Source: Alphaproteobacteria bacterium (GTDB lineage Bacteria > Pseudomonadota > Alphaproteobacteria > Reyranellales > Reyranellaceae). Taken from it: 64,000 nt of DNA. The translations under genes were made by a program, and so were the position numbers. The notes beneath the pieces are model-generated. The model ran no database searches and had not been told where the DNA came from. It worked only from the letters and a program-made list of their open reading frames with translations. The stretch is from NCBI GenBank assembly GCA_019635875.1, contig JAHBYP010000001.1, positions 1,164,977-1,228,976 on the forward strand, in the 5' to 3' direction. Positions 9,633-18,147 of the stretch are shown in pieces (the first letter of the stretch is position 1; each line of letters begins with the position of its first letter).

Positions 9633-9659
9633 CGCATCGAGCGGTTGGTCGGACGCATC

Positions 9660-9726
9660 TGTCATCCCGAGCGCAGCGAGGGATCCAGGGAAGCTGCCTG
9701 GATTCCTCGCTGCGCTCGGAATGACA
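9660..9726. repeat. Palindromic repeat, family R1, copy a
   Basis: Two arms, TGTCATCCCGAGCGCAGCGA and the near-complement CGCTGCGCTCGGAATGACA, form a long imperfect hairpin. Similar copies lie at 14527-14595, 29071-29135 and, degenerate, 41198-41247. It sits between the ends of the HTH gene and sspB, which converge here, so it could also act as a bidirectional terminator, although it has no T-run. Confidence 0.85.
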
Positions 9727-9741
9727 GTGGAGGTGAAAAGG

Positions 9742-10299
9742 TTACTTCTTGCGGAAGGCGTCGAGGGCCACGACCTTGGCGTCGCCGTCCGTGGCCGGCT
9801 TGTCGTCCTTCATGTCCTCCGGCGTGACATGCATCGAGGCACTGTCGGCCGTCGCGGCGGTGCCGTCGGCCGGCGGCTGGTCAGTGCCGGGCGGGCCCGC
9901 CAGCGCCGGCAGCTTTTCCGGCGCCGGCAGCTGGCCGGCAGGCTGGTCGCGCTTCTCGAACTGCAGGCCGAATCGCACCGAGGGATCGACGAAGGCGAGC
10001 ATGGCGGCGAACGGCACCTTCAGCCGCTCGTTGCGCTTGTTGAAGCTCACCGTGACCTCGAACGACTCCTCGCCGACCTCGAGACCCCAGTACTGGTGCT
10101 GCAGCACGATGGTCATGTCGTCGGGATACTTCTCGCGCAGATAGTCGGGCATCTCCACGCCCGGCGCCGTGGTGCGGAAGCTGATGTAGAAATGATGCGC
10201 GCCGGGCAGGCCGTCGGCCGCGATCATGCTCAGCACCCGGCGAACCACGGAGCGCAGCGCATCGTCGACCAGCGCGTCGTATTGCAGCTTGTCTGCCAT
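9742..10299 (-). CDS. sspB: SspB-type ClpXP adaptor
   Basis: A 185-residue protein whose first 130 residues match the SspB fold: LRSVVRRVLSMIAADGLPGA, HHFYISFRTTAPGV, DDMTIVLQHQYWGLEV, and SFNKRNERLKVPFAAMLAFV followed by DPSVRFGLQF. SspB is a homodimer that binds ssrA-tagged proteins left by trans-translation and hands them to ClpXP. The C-terminus (about residues 135-185) is a flexible Pro/Ala/Asp-rich linker ending KVVALDAFRKK, consistent with the ClpX-tethering tail of the family. The tmRNA gene that makes the tag is 2.3 kb away on the same strand. Convergent with the HTH gene across repeat R1a. Confidence 0.93.
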   Translation of the reverse strand: MADKLQYDALVDDALRSVVRRVLSMIAADGLPGAHHFYISFRTTAPGVEMPDYLREKYPDDMTIVLQHQYWGLEVGEESFEVTVSFNKRNERLKVPFAAMLAFVDPSVRFGLQFEKRDQPAGQLPAPEKLPALAGPPGTDQPPADGTAATADSASMHVTPEDMKDDKPATDGDAKVVALDAFRKK

Positions 10300-10361
10300 T
10301 CTTTCGTCGGACCTCTAGGCTGAGACTTGGCCGCGCGCCGCGCCCATGTCAACCCGCGGCG

Positions 10362-12482
10362 TCACTGCTTGGTCCAGGTGATCCGGTAGATGCAACCATC
10401 GAGAAATTCCACCAGCGTGCTGCGCATGTTTCCCCCGTACGAGCGCACCGGCCGGCCGTCATAGGCGATGGTTACGGCCCTCAGCCCATCCTCGCCGATG
10501 CGGATCACCATCGGGCCGCCATAGGTCGTGCTCGCCTGCAGGACGCCGTTGGTCGCCGTGCCGGTGATGGTGAAGGAGCCCGTGCAGACGCGGCCGCGCG
10601 CATGGGTCTGCACGGAGGCGGTCGCCGACCAGCGCCCGTCGCCGGCATGCAGCGATGGCGGCGGCTTGCGCGCCGCCTCCTCGCGGCGACGGCGTTCGGC
10701 CTCGGCGGCGGCACGCCGACGCGCTTCCTCGGCCGCCGCCCGCGCCCGCGCTTCCTCCTCGGCTCTGCGCCTGGCTTCCTCCTGCGCGCGGCGTTGCGGA
10801 TCGTCGGCCGCCGCCTTGCGTCGCGCCTCCTCCTCGGCCGCACGACGGCGTGCTTCCTCGGCGGCTGCACGGCGTGCCTCCTCGTCGGCGCGACGACGTG
10901 CCTCCTCGTCGGCGCGGCGACGTGCTTCCTCGTCGGCGCGGCGTCGCGCTTCCTCGTCGGCGCGGCGGCGTGCTTCCTCGTCGGCGCGGCGGCGTGCTTC
11001 CTCGTCGGCGCGGCGACGTGCTTCCTCGTCGGCGCGGCGGCGTGCTTCCTCGTCGGCACGGCGGCGAGCTTCCTCGTCGGCGCGACGGCGCGCTTCCTCC
11101 TCCGCGGCGCGGGCCCGCGCGGCCTCCTCGTCGGCGGCGCGCTGGCGGGCAGCCGCTTCCTCGATGCGGCGACGCTCGGCCTCGTCGGCGGCGGCCTTGG
11201 CGCGCGCGGCTTCGGCGGCGAGGTCGGCCTGACGGCGCTCCTCGGCGGCGCGTCGCTCGGCCTCGAGGCGGCGTTGTTCAGAGCCGTCGAACAGGCCGAG
11301 CCCGCCGGCGAACAGCAATCCGCCGCCGATGCCCAGCAGCAGGACCGCGAGCGTGCCGACGATCAGCGGCCAGCGCGCGGGTCTGGCCGGCGGATCGGCA
11401 CGCGGCGAAAGGCGGCTGGGCGACTGCTCGCGCAGCGACGGCTGGCGGACCGACGGCTCGCGCATCGAAGGCTGGCGTTGCGATGGCAGCGGCGCGGCCG
11501 GCTGTGCGGGAGGCGCCATCGCCATCGCCTCCGACCTGCTCGAGCGCTGGCCGGCGATCACTGTCGGGAACTCGGCGCGGGTCGCCGAGAGGGTCGCGTC
11601 GGCCGGCATCGGCTCGTCGAACAGGATGGCCCGCCAGGCCGCCACCGATGGCGGACGGTTCTCCTTGCGCAGACCCAGCCCGGCATCGATGCCGGCAAGG
11701 AAGGAGTGGGGATACTTGCCCGCGGCCGCCTGCGCCGCCGGCACCATGCGGTCGTTGAGCAGGCGGGTCGTGGCGTCGGGCGGCGGCCAGCCTGTGATCG
11801 CCTCGTAGAGCGTCGCGGCCAGCGCGTAGATGTCGGTCCACGGACCCTGCTCGCCATCGGCGGCGTACTGCTCGGCGGGCGCGTAGCCCGGCGTGTAGAC
11901 GCTGGTCATGGCATGCGTGCCGCTGCGCCTGGAGATGCGCGCGGCACCGAAATCGACCAGCACCGGCTGGCCGTTCGGCCGGATCAGGATATTGCCCGGC
12001 TTGATGTCGCGGTGCAGATAGCCGCGCGCATGCACGGCCTCCAGCCCGCTCAACAATTGCCGCGTGATCGGCATCAGGCGGTCGGCGGCCATGGGGCCGT
12101 CGCGATCGAGGATCAGCGCCAGGCTGCGCCCCTCGATCAGCTCCATGACCATGTAGCCGGTGCCGTTGGTTTCCATGAAATCGTGCACGGCCACGATGTT
12201 GGGCGCGCTCATCGCCGCCAGCGTGCGCGCCTCGTCGACGAAGCGCTGCAGGCCCCACTGGTAGAGCCGCGTGTCGGACTCGGTGCGCGGGCGGATCGTG
12301 GTGTCCTGCTCGCGCACAGCGACGTCGGCCGGCAGGTACTCCTTGATGGCGACGTCGCGGCGCAGGGCTTCGTCGCGCGCCCGGTAGGTGATCCCGAAGC
12401 CGCCTTCGCCCAGAACCGCGCTCAAGGTGTAGCGACCGACACGGTAGCCCGTCGGCAGCGCCACCAGTCGACCGCCCTCCAT
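10362..12482 (-). CDS. Membrane Ser/Thr protein kinase with repetitive coiled stalk
   Basis: A 706-residue protein. Residues about 15-280 are a Hanks-type kinase: glycine loop LGEGGFGITY, catalytic lysine in VAIKEYLP (Lys47), HRDIKPGN (Asp159) and DFGAAR (Asp177); all key residues are present. A Pro/Ser/Arg-rich linker leads to one membrane helix (WPLIVGTLAVLLLGIGGGLL, about residue 370). Then comes a long Glu/Ala/Arg coiled stalk with about nine near-perfect EARRRADE repeats, and a C-terminal domain with two cysteines (GRVCTGSFTITGT, FLDGCIYRITWTKQ), probably periplasmic. This is the plan of a receptor kinase: cytoplasmic kinase, periplasmic sensor. The target is unknown. It differs from the T6SS kinase at 59,543. 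Start ATG 12482; no strong ribosome site seen. Confidence 0.88.
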   Translation of the reverse strand: MEGGRLVALPTGYRVGRYTLSAVLGEGGFGITYRARDEALRRDVAIKEYLPADVAVREQDTTIRPRTESDTRLYQWGLQRFVDEARTLAAMSAPNIVAVHDFMETNGTGYMVMELIEGRSLALILDRDGPMAADRLMPITRQLLSGLEAVHARGYLHRDIKPGNILIRPNGQPVLVDFGAARISRRSGTHAMTSVYTPGYAPAEQYAADGEQGPWTDIYALAATLYEAITGWPPPDATTRLLNDRMVPAAQAAAGKYPHSFLAGIDAGLGLRKENRPPSVAAWRAILFDEPMPADATLSATRAEFPTVIAGQRSSRSEAMAMAPPAQPAAPLPSQRQPSMREPSVRQPSLREQSPSRLSPRADPPARPARWPLIVGTLAVLLLGIGGGLLFAGGLGLFDGSEQRRLEAERRAAEERRQADLAAEAARAKAAADEAERRRIEEAAARQRAADEEAARARAAEEEARRRADEEARRRADEEARRRADEEARRRADEEARRRADEEARRRADEEARRRADEEARRRADEEARRRADEEARRAAAEEARRRAAEEEARRKAAADDPQRRAQEEARRRAEEEARARAAAEEARRRAAAEAERRRREEAARKPPPSLHAGDGRWSATASVQTHARGRVCTGSFTITGTATNGVLQASTTYGGPMVIRIGEDGLRAVTIAYDGRPVRSYGGNMRSTLVEFLDGCIYRITWTKQ
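10879..11100 (-). repeat. In-gene 24-bp tandem repeats (EARRRADE units)
   Basis: About nine head-to-tail 24-bp units, each containing CCTCGTCGGCGCGGCG-like sequence on the plus strand, encode eight-residue EARRRADE repeats in the stalk of the kinase. Units differ at a few third positions. Copy number could vary between strains and change stalk length without shifting frame. Confidence 0.9.
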
Positions 12483-12605
12483 CCGGCCTGCCTCCGTCCC
12501 GGCACCTCAGTCCAGAAACCTGAGCATACGCTCACAACGCCGGACAGGAAACATCACGACTGCGCCAGCGGTAAGGCGAGTCAGAGGCGAAGCGGTGGAT
12601 GAAAT

Positions 12606-12850
12606 CAAGTGGAGGGGCTTCTGTTGCCCGGTGCCCCTCCGAACCGCGCTTACGTCCGCTGTTTAGGCGGCAGCAGCGAGTGCAACGTCGTTATCGTTGG
12701 CACTTCTGGTTTGGCCCGGTAACGGCGGTACCATGCCGAGCGAAAACTACGCCTTTACTGCGTCCGTCGATCCTGTTTCGCCCCCTCATGGTGGAGGCGC
12801 CGGGTACTGCCCCCGGGTCCGAGCCGCCTATGTCACGCAGCGTTTATCGC
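12606..12850 (-). ncRNA. ssrA: tmRNA, circularly permuted two-piece form
   Basis: Read on the minus strand, the acceptor piece comes first: GGACCCGGGGGCAGTACCCG then GCGCCTCCACCA, with CCA encoded at 12791-12789. After only three bases (TGA, 12788-12786) comes the coding piece, starting GGGGGCGAAACAGGATCGAC at 12785. The 5' GGGGGCG pairs with CGCCTCC before the discriminator A, closing the acceptor stem. The tag frame is at 12701-12666, GCCAACGATAACGACGTTGC onward, giving ANDNDVALAAAA, with stop TAA at 12665-12663. A GGAGGGGC...GCCCCTCC hairpin near 12,638-12,609 closes the coding piece. The acceptor-first order is the alphaproteobacterial permutation. tmRNA rescues stalled ribosomes and tags products for ClpXP. 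The mature 5' and 3' ends are approximate. The flanks of the roughly 500-base gap between kinase and VWA genes hold nothing else I can name. Confidence 0.93.
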
Positions 12851-12982
12851 CATAGCCGGTTGCCCGGCAGGACCAATATAGGCGAGCGGGCGGGCGAAAT
12901 GAAGGCCGCTGCGCTTTGAAGGTCCGGCATCCACAGGCAATATCGTCGGTAGGCACCGCGGAGCCGTGGGGCGGCCGGGGAC

Positions 12983-14524
12983 ATGGACCAGCAAGAAGGA
13001 GACCAGCGGGAGAGGCTGCTCACCACCACCAGCGCGGCGATCCTGCCGCTGGGCGTCGACGGCCATCCGCTGCACGGCCGCCAGGACCAGATCCGCGCCG
13101 TGGTCGAGCGCCGCCTGGGCCGGCGTCACGCCCTGCTGCTGGCCGAGGCCGAGCACCGGCCCGACAGCGACATCACCGACTGGTATTCGCCGGCCGCGGG
13201 CGCGGCCATCGGCGCGGCGGCGATGGACGAGGAAGGGCGCAACGCCCTGCGTGGCGAGATCGACGCCCTGCTGGCGGACATCGACCGGCTGGGTGGCGAG
13301 CTCGAGCGCGCCAAAGGCGCCGCCGCGCAGGCCGCCGGCCGCCATCTGAGGCTGGCGGCGCGACGGTCGCCCGACGATGCCTTCCTCTACCGCGTCGGCG
13401 AGCAGCCGGTGCTGGTCGCCTGGGGTCATGACGACACGCGGCCGGCGGTGAAGGTCGCGCCGCCGGTGGCCGCGGCAACGCCGGCCGCTGCCGTGCCGGC
13501 CGTCGCCGCAGCGGAGCCTCCGCCGCCACCGCCACCAGCGCCGACGCCGTTGCGGGAAACTGAAGAGAAAAAGCGCGGCGTCTTCCCCTGGCGGCTGATC
13601 GCTGCCGGACTGGCCGCGTTCCTCGCCGGCCTCGGCACTGCCTGGATCCTGGCGCGCTTCATGCCGCCATCCATCGTGCAGGTCGCCGACGATCAGCGGC
13701 GCGTGGTGCCGGTAACCGTCGTGCTGCAGCGGGAGATCGACCGGCTGCGCGAGGAGGGCGAGCAGCTGCGCGCGACCCTGGCATCCCTGCGCCAGGAGTT
13801 CGCGCGCAAGCACGCGCTCTGCCCGCCGCCCGGGCTCAAGCCGCAGGAGGAGCGCGTGGTGTGCACCCGCCCGCCGCGGCGGGCGCGCATGGTGGTGATC
13901 TTCGACACCTCCAACAGCATGGGCCTGCCGACCGACAGCCCCGAGGACATCGCCGATCTCGAGCGCCGCTGGGGCGCGGGCGATGCCGAGGCGCAGCGGC
14001 GCGGCATGGAGCTGGTGCGCGGCCCCGGGCACAAGCGCATCGACGACGCGCGCGCCGCCGCGCTCGGCCTGGTCGAGGCCATGCCGCCCAACATCGATGT
14101 CGGGCTGATCACCTTCCTCACGCGCTGCGAGGTCGGCGTCGACGTGCGCCCCGGCGAGCCGCGCGCCGACGTCGCCGAGGAGCTGCGCCGCGTGCAGCCG
14201 CGCGCCAGCACGCCGCTGGCCGCCGCGCTGCGGCTCGCCGCCTCGCAGCTCTCGACCGACCCGGCGATCGCCGCGGCGCAATCGATCGTGGTGATCACCG
14301 ACGGCCACGAGGGCTGCGGCGGCGATCCCTGCGCCGCGGCGGCCGACCTGAAGGCGGCCTTCCCCTCGGTCAAGGTGCACGTCATCGACGTCGTCGGCAT
14401 CTCGCGCCTGCAATGCGTCGCCGACATCACCGGCGGCTCGACCGTCGGCGCTCGCGACACCGGGCAGCTCAAGGCCGCGATGCGCCGCACCCAGGCGGCG
14501 ATCGAGCAGGACGCCTGTCGTTAG
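12983..14524 (+). CDS. Membrane protein with C-terminal von Willebrand factor A domain
   Basis: A 513-residue protein. The N-terminal 150 residues are cytoplasmic by prediction and contain a short coiled coil (ALLADIDRLGGELERAKGAA). An Ala/Pro-rich linker follows, then a membrane helix (LIAAGLAAFLAGLGTAWILA, about residue 215), a second coiled coil, and a VWA domain from about residue 295. The metal-binding (MIDAS) start is VVIFDTSNSM, a DxSxS variant with Thr-Ser (DTSNS), and later IDVGLITFLTRC, RASTPLAAALRLAA and IVVITDGHEGCG are typical. VWA domains bind proteins in a metal-dependent way. The topology puts this one outside the membrane. It starts 22 bases after a GGAG-rich stretch and is divergent from ssrA. 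Partners are unknown. Confidence 0.85.
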   Translation: MDQQEGDQRERLLTTTSAAILPLGVDGHPLHGRQDQIRAVVERRLGRRHALLLAEAEHRPDSDITDWYSPAAGAAIGAAAMDEEGRNALRGEIDALLADIDRLGGELERAKGAAAQAAGRHLRLAARRSPDDAFLYRVGEQPVLVAWGHDDTRPAVKVAPPVAAATPAAAVPAVAAAEPPPPPPPAPTPLRETEEKKRGVFPWRLIAAGLAAFLAGLGTAWILARFMPPSIVQVADDQRRVVPVTVVLQREIDRLREEGEQLRATLASLRQEFARKHALCPPPGLKPQEERVVCTRPPRRARMVVIFDTSNSMGLPTDSPEDIADLERRWGAGDAEAQRRGMELVRGPGHKRIDDARAAALGLVEAMPPNIDVGLITFLTRCEVGVDVRPGEPRADVAEELRRVQPRASTPLAAALRLAASQLSTDPAIAAAQSIVVITDGHEGCGGDPCAAAADLKAAFPSVKVHVIDVVGISRLQCVADITGGSTVGARDTGQLKAAMRRTQAAIEQDACR

Positions 14525-14526
14525 GC

Positions 14527-14595
14527 TGTCATCCCGAGCGCAGCGAGGGATCCCGGCCAGCCGTAGATCCCTTGCTCGCTGCGCTCGGGATGACA
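14527..14595. repeat. Palindromic repeat, family R1, copy b
   Basis: TGTCATCCCGAGCGCAGCGA on the left is mirrored by CGCTGCGCTCGGGATGACA on the right. It begins three bases after the VWA gene stop and lies between two converging genes. Confidence 0.85.
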
Positions 14596-14601
14596 AGTGC
14601 C

Positions 14602-15153
14602 TTAGTCGAACCTGCGTTGCGGCATCGGCGGCGCCGGATAGCGGCCCATCATGAGGTTCCAATACGTCCACGAGCGCCCGTCAAAGACGCCGGGCGGCGC
14701 GTGGTCGAGCGCTTCGCGCAAACCGTCGTCATCGACATGCTTGCGCAGCATCTTTACGTCGGCAGGGGTTCCATAAGTCAGAGCGTAGGCGATGAAATGT
14801 GCCGGATTGTTCAACGTCGCGGCCGGCTCTTTGAACCAGACGGTATTTCGAGCAACGTCTAACAGGTCAGGAAAGGGAGGGAGTGCTTTCATCGCGGAGT
14901 ATCTGCGGCATTGAGGATCGGCGATAGACCCGGCAGCAGCCACGGCCGTTACGAGTCGTAGCCGTACATCGGCCGGCAATGTCGGCAGGTCGCCGTCTTC
15001 AAAGAAGCAAAGCGCCTTGAGCGGGATGAATGGATTGAAATGGGGCGCGTGGATGATTTCTGCGGCAGCCAGTGCCGTTGGCAGATCGATCCCCGCCATG
15101 ATGAACGAATCGATTTCCACATAGTCCCTGGCTTCTGCTCGGGACGCCGTCAT
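14602..15153 (-). pseudogene. Remnant of an AbiEii-type nucleotidyltransferase fused in frame to its small partner
   Basis: The frame opens at 15300 (232 residues), but the first 49 residues overlap the thyX leader and look non-coding, so I start at ATG 15153. Residues up to about 85 ([40 protein letters not shown]) resemble the C-terminus of AbiEii-like nucleotidyltransferase toxins; the catalytic N-terminal domain is absent. From ATG 14892, 96 residues (MKALPPFPDLLDVARNTVWF to the C-terminus) resemble the small protein usually paired with such toxins, ending in the SWTYWNLMMGRYPAPPMPQR type of tail. The two are usually separate genes. I infer a decayed toxin-antitoxin locus; the 96-residue part could still be made alone. 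Family assignments are from memory. GC is lower than in its neighbours. Confidence 0.5.
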
Positions 15154-15298
15154 CCACAACAGCCGCGCAGCACGTTCGATCGCAGGAGTGATCCATACGG
15201 TCGGAAGATCAGCACTGGGTTGGGAGATTGTTGTCGATTTCCCCGTTTCGGTCCGCCGGGCAACGGCGATAGATTGGCGGTCAACCAAGGAAACCGCC

Positions 15299-16237
15299 AT
15301 GCCCCTCTCGACCGACCAGAAAGCCGAAATCGACCAGCTGCGCGCCGACGCGACGCCGACGCGGCGTGCCGTGGCGCCGGCGCTGGAGGAGATCCTCTAT
15401 CAGGCGTTGCCGGTGCTCGACCACGGCTTCGTGCGCGTCGTCGACTACATGGGCGACGACGCCGCGGTGGTGCAGGCGGCGCGCGTGTCGTACGGGCGCG
15501 GCACCAAGAAGGTCAGCGAGGACAAGGGGCTGATCAACTACCTCATGCGCCATCGCCACACGACGCCGTTCGAGATGTGCGAGATCAAGTACCACGTCAA
15601 GCTGCCGATCTTCGTGGCGCGCCAGTGGATCCGCCACCGCACCGCCAACGTCAACGAGTACTCGGCGCGCTACTCGATCCTCGACCGCGAGTTCTACATC
15701 CCCAGGCCCGAGCACCTCGCGGCGCAGAGCAAGGTCAACCGCCAGGGCCGCGACGCGGTGCTGGCCGGCAGGGAGGCCGAGCGCGTCTTCGAGATGCTGC
15801 GCAAGGATTCCGAGCTGGTCTACGAGCACTACATGGAGATGCTCAACGAGGGCGAGGACGGCGCAATGCTCGATCCCGAGCGCTCCGGCCTGGCGCGCGA
15901 GCTGGCGCGCATGAACCTGTCGCTGAACTTCTATACCCAATGGTACTGGAAGACCGACCTGCACAACCTCATGGGCTTCCTCTCGCTGCGCGCCGACGCG
16001 CATGCGCAGTACGAGATCCGCGCCTACGCCGACGTGATGATCGACACGCTCAGGCGCTGGACGCCCTTCTGCCACGAGGCGTTCATGGAATACCGCATGG
16101 GCGGCGCGCATCTCTCGGAGAAGGGCCTGACGGCGGTCAGGCGCATGCTGGCCGGCGAAAGCGTCGATGCGAAGTCGAGCGGCCTGTCGGCGCGCGAATG
16201 GCGCGAGCTGATGCAGTCGCTGGGCCGCCAGGGGTGA
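15299..16237 (+). CDS. thyX: FAD-dependent thymidylate synthase ThyX
   Basis: A 312-residue protein that makes dTMP from dUMP, using methylene-tetrahydrofolate as carbon donor and FAD/NADPH as reductant; it is the alternative to ThyA. The ThyX signature [15 protein letters not shown] (RHRxxSxxxxSxRY class) is complete, preceded by [20 protein letters not shown] and RQW. The C-terminal half has the family-typical [20 protein letters not shown] and [18 protein letters not shown] 15299 is chosen because AAGGAAA lies 8 bases upstream. The protein is longer than the minimal 220-residue ThyX, as is usual in Alphaproteobacteria. No neighbouring dihydrofolate reductase gene. Confidence 0.95.
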   Translation: MPLSTDQKAEIDQLRADATPTRRAVAPALEEILYQALPVLDHGFVRVVDYMGDDAAVVQAARVSYGRGTKKVSEDKGLINYLMRHRHTTPFEMCEIKYHVKLPIFVARQWIRHRTANVNEYSARYSILDREFYIPRPEHLAAQSKVNRQGRDAVLAGREAERVFEMLRKDSELVYEHYMEMLNEGEDGAMLDPERSGLARELARMNLSLNFYTQWYWKTDLHNLMGFLSLRADAHAQYEIRAYADVMIDTLRRWTPFCHEAFMEYRMGGAHLSEKGLTAVRRMLAGESVDAKSSGLSAREWRELMQSLGRQG

Positions 16238-16251
16238 GCTGTCATTTGCCT

Positions 16252-16371
16252 CCCTCTCCCCGCTTGCGGGGAGAGGGTCGGGGTGAGGGGTCGATTCAGG
16301 TTGCGCACGATGATGGTGCGCAACTCGATGCAGCCCCTCACCCCAACCCTCTCCCCGCTTGCGGGGAGAGG
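16252..16371. repeat. Palindromic repeat, family R3
   Basis: Two inverted arms, CCCTCTCCCCGCTTGCGGGG... (16252-16290) and the mirror ending CTTGCGGGGAGAGGG (16333-16371), flank a short palindrome TTGCGCAC...GTGCGCAA. Each arm is itself a hairpin. The motif CCCTCACCCCAACCCTCTCC is a widespread intergenic repeat in proteobacteria. It lies between converging thyX and membrane-protein genes. Only one copy was seen in the window. Confidence 0.85.
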
Positions 16372-16393
16372 GCGCAAGACGTGATTAAGCGAA

Positions 16394-18070
16394 TCAGCGC
16401 CCGTCCTCGAACTCCAGCGTGACGCGATTGGGATGGGCGGCGGCGAAGCGGCGCAGATCCGCCGCGATGCGCCGGGCGTCGGCGGGGTCGGTGACGTAGA
16501 TCGAGAAGGCGGCGTCGGGCGAGGCGACCGGCCGGCCGGTGGCGATCCGGGTGAAGGGCGGCGGGCCGCCGACCCATTGCGCGTAGTAGTCGTCGAACAG
16601 GATCGCCAGCTTCACCTCGCGTCGCCTCGCCAGCGCGCGCACCGCCTCGTTGTCGAGGCGGCGGGCCAGCACCAGCGCGGCCGCTTCCCGGTCGCCCAGC
16701 GCCAGGATGTCGGTCAGCTCCGGCGCGGCGCGCCACATCAGGGCGCCGATGTTCATCGCCATGACGGCGCTGCCGGACTGCGTCTCCTCGATGAAGTCGG
16801 CGGGCCAGAAATCGCGCTGCCAGACCGTGGCGGCGGCGGGCCCGGGATCGCGGTGCATGACCACGCCGCGATGGACCAGCAGGCCGCCGGCCAGCGCGGC
16901 GGCGGCCAGGGCGAGGATCGTGCCGCGCCTGGAGAAGGGGCGCGCCGGCGGCTCGAGATGGGCCAGCGCCACCGGCAGGTAGACGCAGAACAGCGCCAGC
17001 AGGTATGCCTCGTAGCGGCCGCCCCAGCCGAAATGGCCGAAGGTGGCGTGGATCCAGGCGCCGGCGAGCGACAGCGCCAGCGCGATCCACCAGGCGCGCC
17101 TGGCGTTCTCGCGATCGCGCGCCAGCGCCCACACCAGCACGACGGCGGCGACCGCCATCAGCGCCGCGAGCAGCGGCACATAGGCGACCAGCCGCTTCAG
17201 CGGATACCACAGCAGGTACTTGGCGAAGGCCCAGGCCGAGCCCTGCGCCAGCAGATCGCCGAGGCCCGATTTCACCAGGATCGGCGTCGGCAGCATCCAC
17301 CAGCCCTCGGACATCGCCAGGGCGCCGAAGACGTAGGGGCCGACCGCCGTGGCCAGCAGCGCGGCGAGCGCGAACAGCCATTGCCGCGTCGCCAGGCCGC
17401 CCAGCACGGCGAGCCCGCCCAGCCACAGGCTCTCGTAGCGCAGCAGCGGCAGGGCGAGGAGCGTGAGATAGAGCGCGATGCCGCTGGCCAGCTCGTCGGC
17501 GTCCGACAGGCGGCGCGCCACGGCGTCGACGCCGATCAGCATCAGCGCGGCATGGGCGACGTGCTCCATCGCGCCCAGCACCAGGGCGATCGGCGCCGTC
17601 GCCAGCATGAGGGCCACCGCGCCGGCGATCGCCCAGGACACGCGCCAGCGGCCGCCGACGGTCTGCCAGCGCGTGCCGCGCTGGGCGTTGGCCAGGCTCA
17701 CCGCGCTGTCGGCCGGCCGCGACAGCTGCTCGGCGGCGATCAGCAGCAGGCCGATGGCGGCGAGGATATTGAGCACGAAGGCCACGCTCTCGCCGACGCC
17801 GAACAGGCTGTAGGTCATCGACAGCGCCAGCACCCACAGCGGTGAGGACGACGCGGAGGTGAAGGCGCCCGGGGTGAGGCCGTAGACACTGTGCTCGGCC
17901 AGGCTGCGGGCGATCGCCATGTGGATATAGGCGTCGTCGAGCCACGAGATCAGCCGGCCGTCGCAGGCCTCGACCACCGCGACGATGGCCATGGCCATGC
18001 CGGCCGCGAACGCCAGCAGGAGCGCGATCGACAGCAGGAGCTGGGTGGGGCGTGTCAGGCTCGCGAGCAT
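16394..18070 (-). CDS. Polytopic membrane protein, probable GT-C type glycosyltransferase
   Basis: A 558-residue protein with about ten hydrophobic segments in the first 430 residues and a soluble C-terminal part. The first loop carries WLDDAYIHMAIARSLAEHSV, with an acidic pair (DD) just after the first membrane helix, then GAFTSASSSPLW. An acidic DD or DxD in the first extracytoplasmic loop is a mark of lipid-phosphate-sugar-using GT-C enzymes, so a role in transferring a sugar to an envelope polymer is likely, with substrate unknown. ATG 18070 (MLASLTRPTQ) is preferred; an in-frame ATG at 18121 adds 17 polar residues. Ends 22 bases from repeat R3, with no co-transcribed partner. Confidence 0.65.
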   Translation of the reverse strand: MLASLTRPTQLLLSIALLLAFAAGMAMAIVAVVEACDGRLISWLDDAYIHMAIARSLAEHSVYGLTPGAFTSASSSPLWVLALSMTYSLFGVGESVAFVLNILAAIGLLLIAAEQLSRPADSAVSLANAQRGTRWQTVGGRWRVSWAIAGAVALMLATAPIALVLGAMEHVAHAALMLIGVDAVARRLSDADELASGIALYLTLLALPLLRYESLWLGGLAVLGGLATRQWLFALAALLATAVGPYVFGALAMSEGWWMLPTPILVKSGLGDLLAQGSAWAFAKYLLWYPLKRLVAYVPLLAALMAVAAVVLVWALARDRENARRAWWIALALSLAGAWIHATFGHFGWGGRYEAYLLALFCVYLPVALAHLEPPARPFSRRGTILALAAAALAGGLLVHRGVVMHRDPGPAAATVWQRDFWPADFIEETQSGSAVMAMNIGALMWRAAPELTDILALGDREAAALVLARRLDNEAVRALARRREVKLAILFDDYYAQWVGGPPPFTRIATGRPVASPDAAFSIYVTDPADARRIAADLRRFAAAHPNRVTLEFEDGR

Positions 18071-18147
18071 CGGCGGATCACCATAGCGATGCGTCCCGCG
18101 CGCTGCCATAAACCCGCGCAAGAGGAAGAGCCGCGCGGAGACGCCCG

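Noticed and set aside
7589..9724. Very long plus-strand and minus-strand open frames overlapping fumarase
   Set aside because: They are antisense or out-of-frame shadows in GC-rich sequence; compositions are Arg/Ala/Gly-rich with no domain pattern, while fumarase matches its family end to end.
10879..11100. Regular 24-bp repeats considered as a CRISPR array
   Set aside because: Units are head to tail without spacers and encode in-frame protein repeats.
10602..12602. Plus-strand open frame of over 600 codons opposite the kinase
   Set aside because: It mirrors the repeats of the kinase gene and shows no recognisable protein; the kinase has all catalytic motifs.
12599..12919. Small plus-strand open frame of about 106 codons
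   Set aside because: It lies entirely across the tmRNA gene on the other strand and has no homology pattern.
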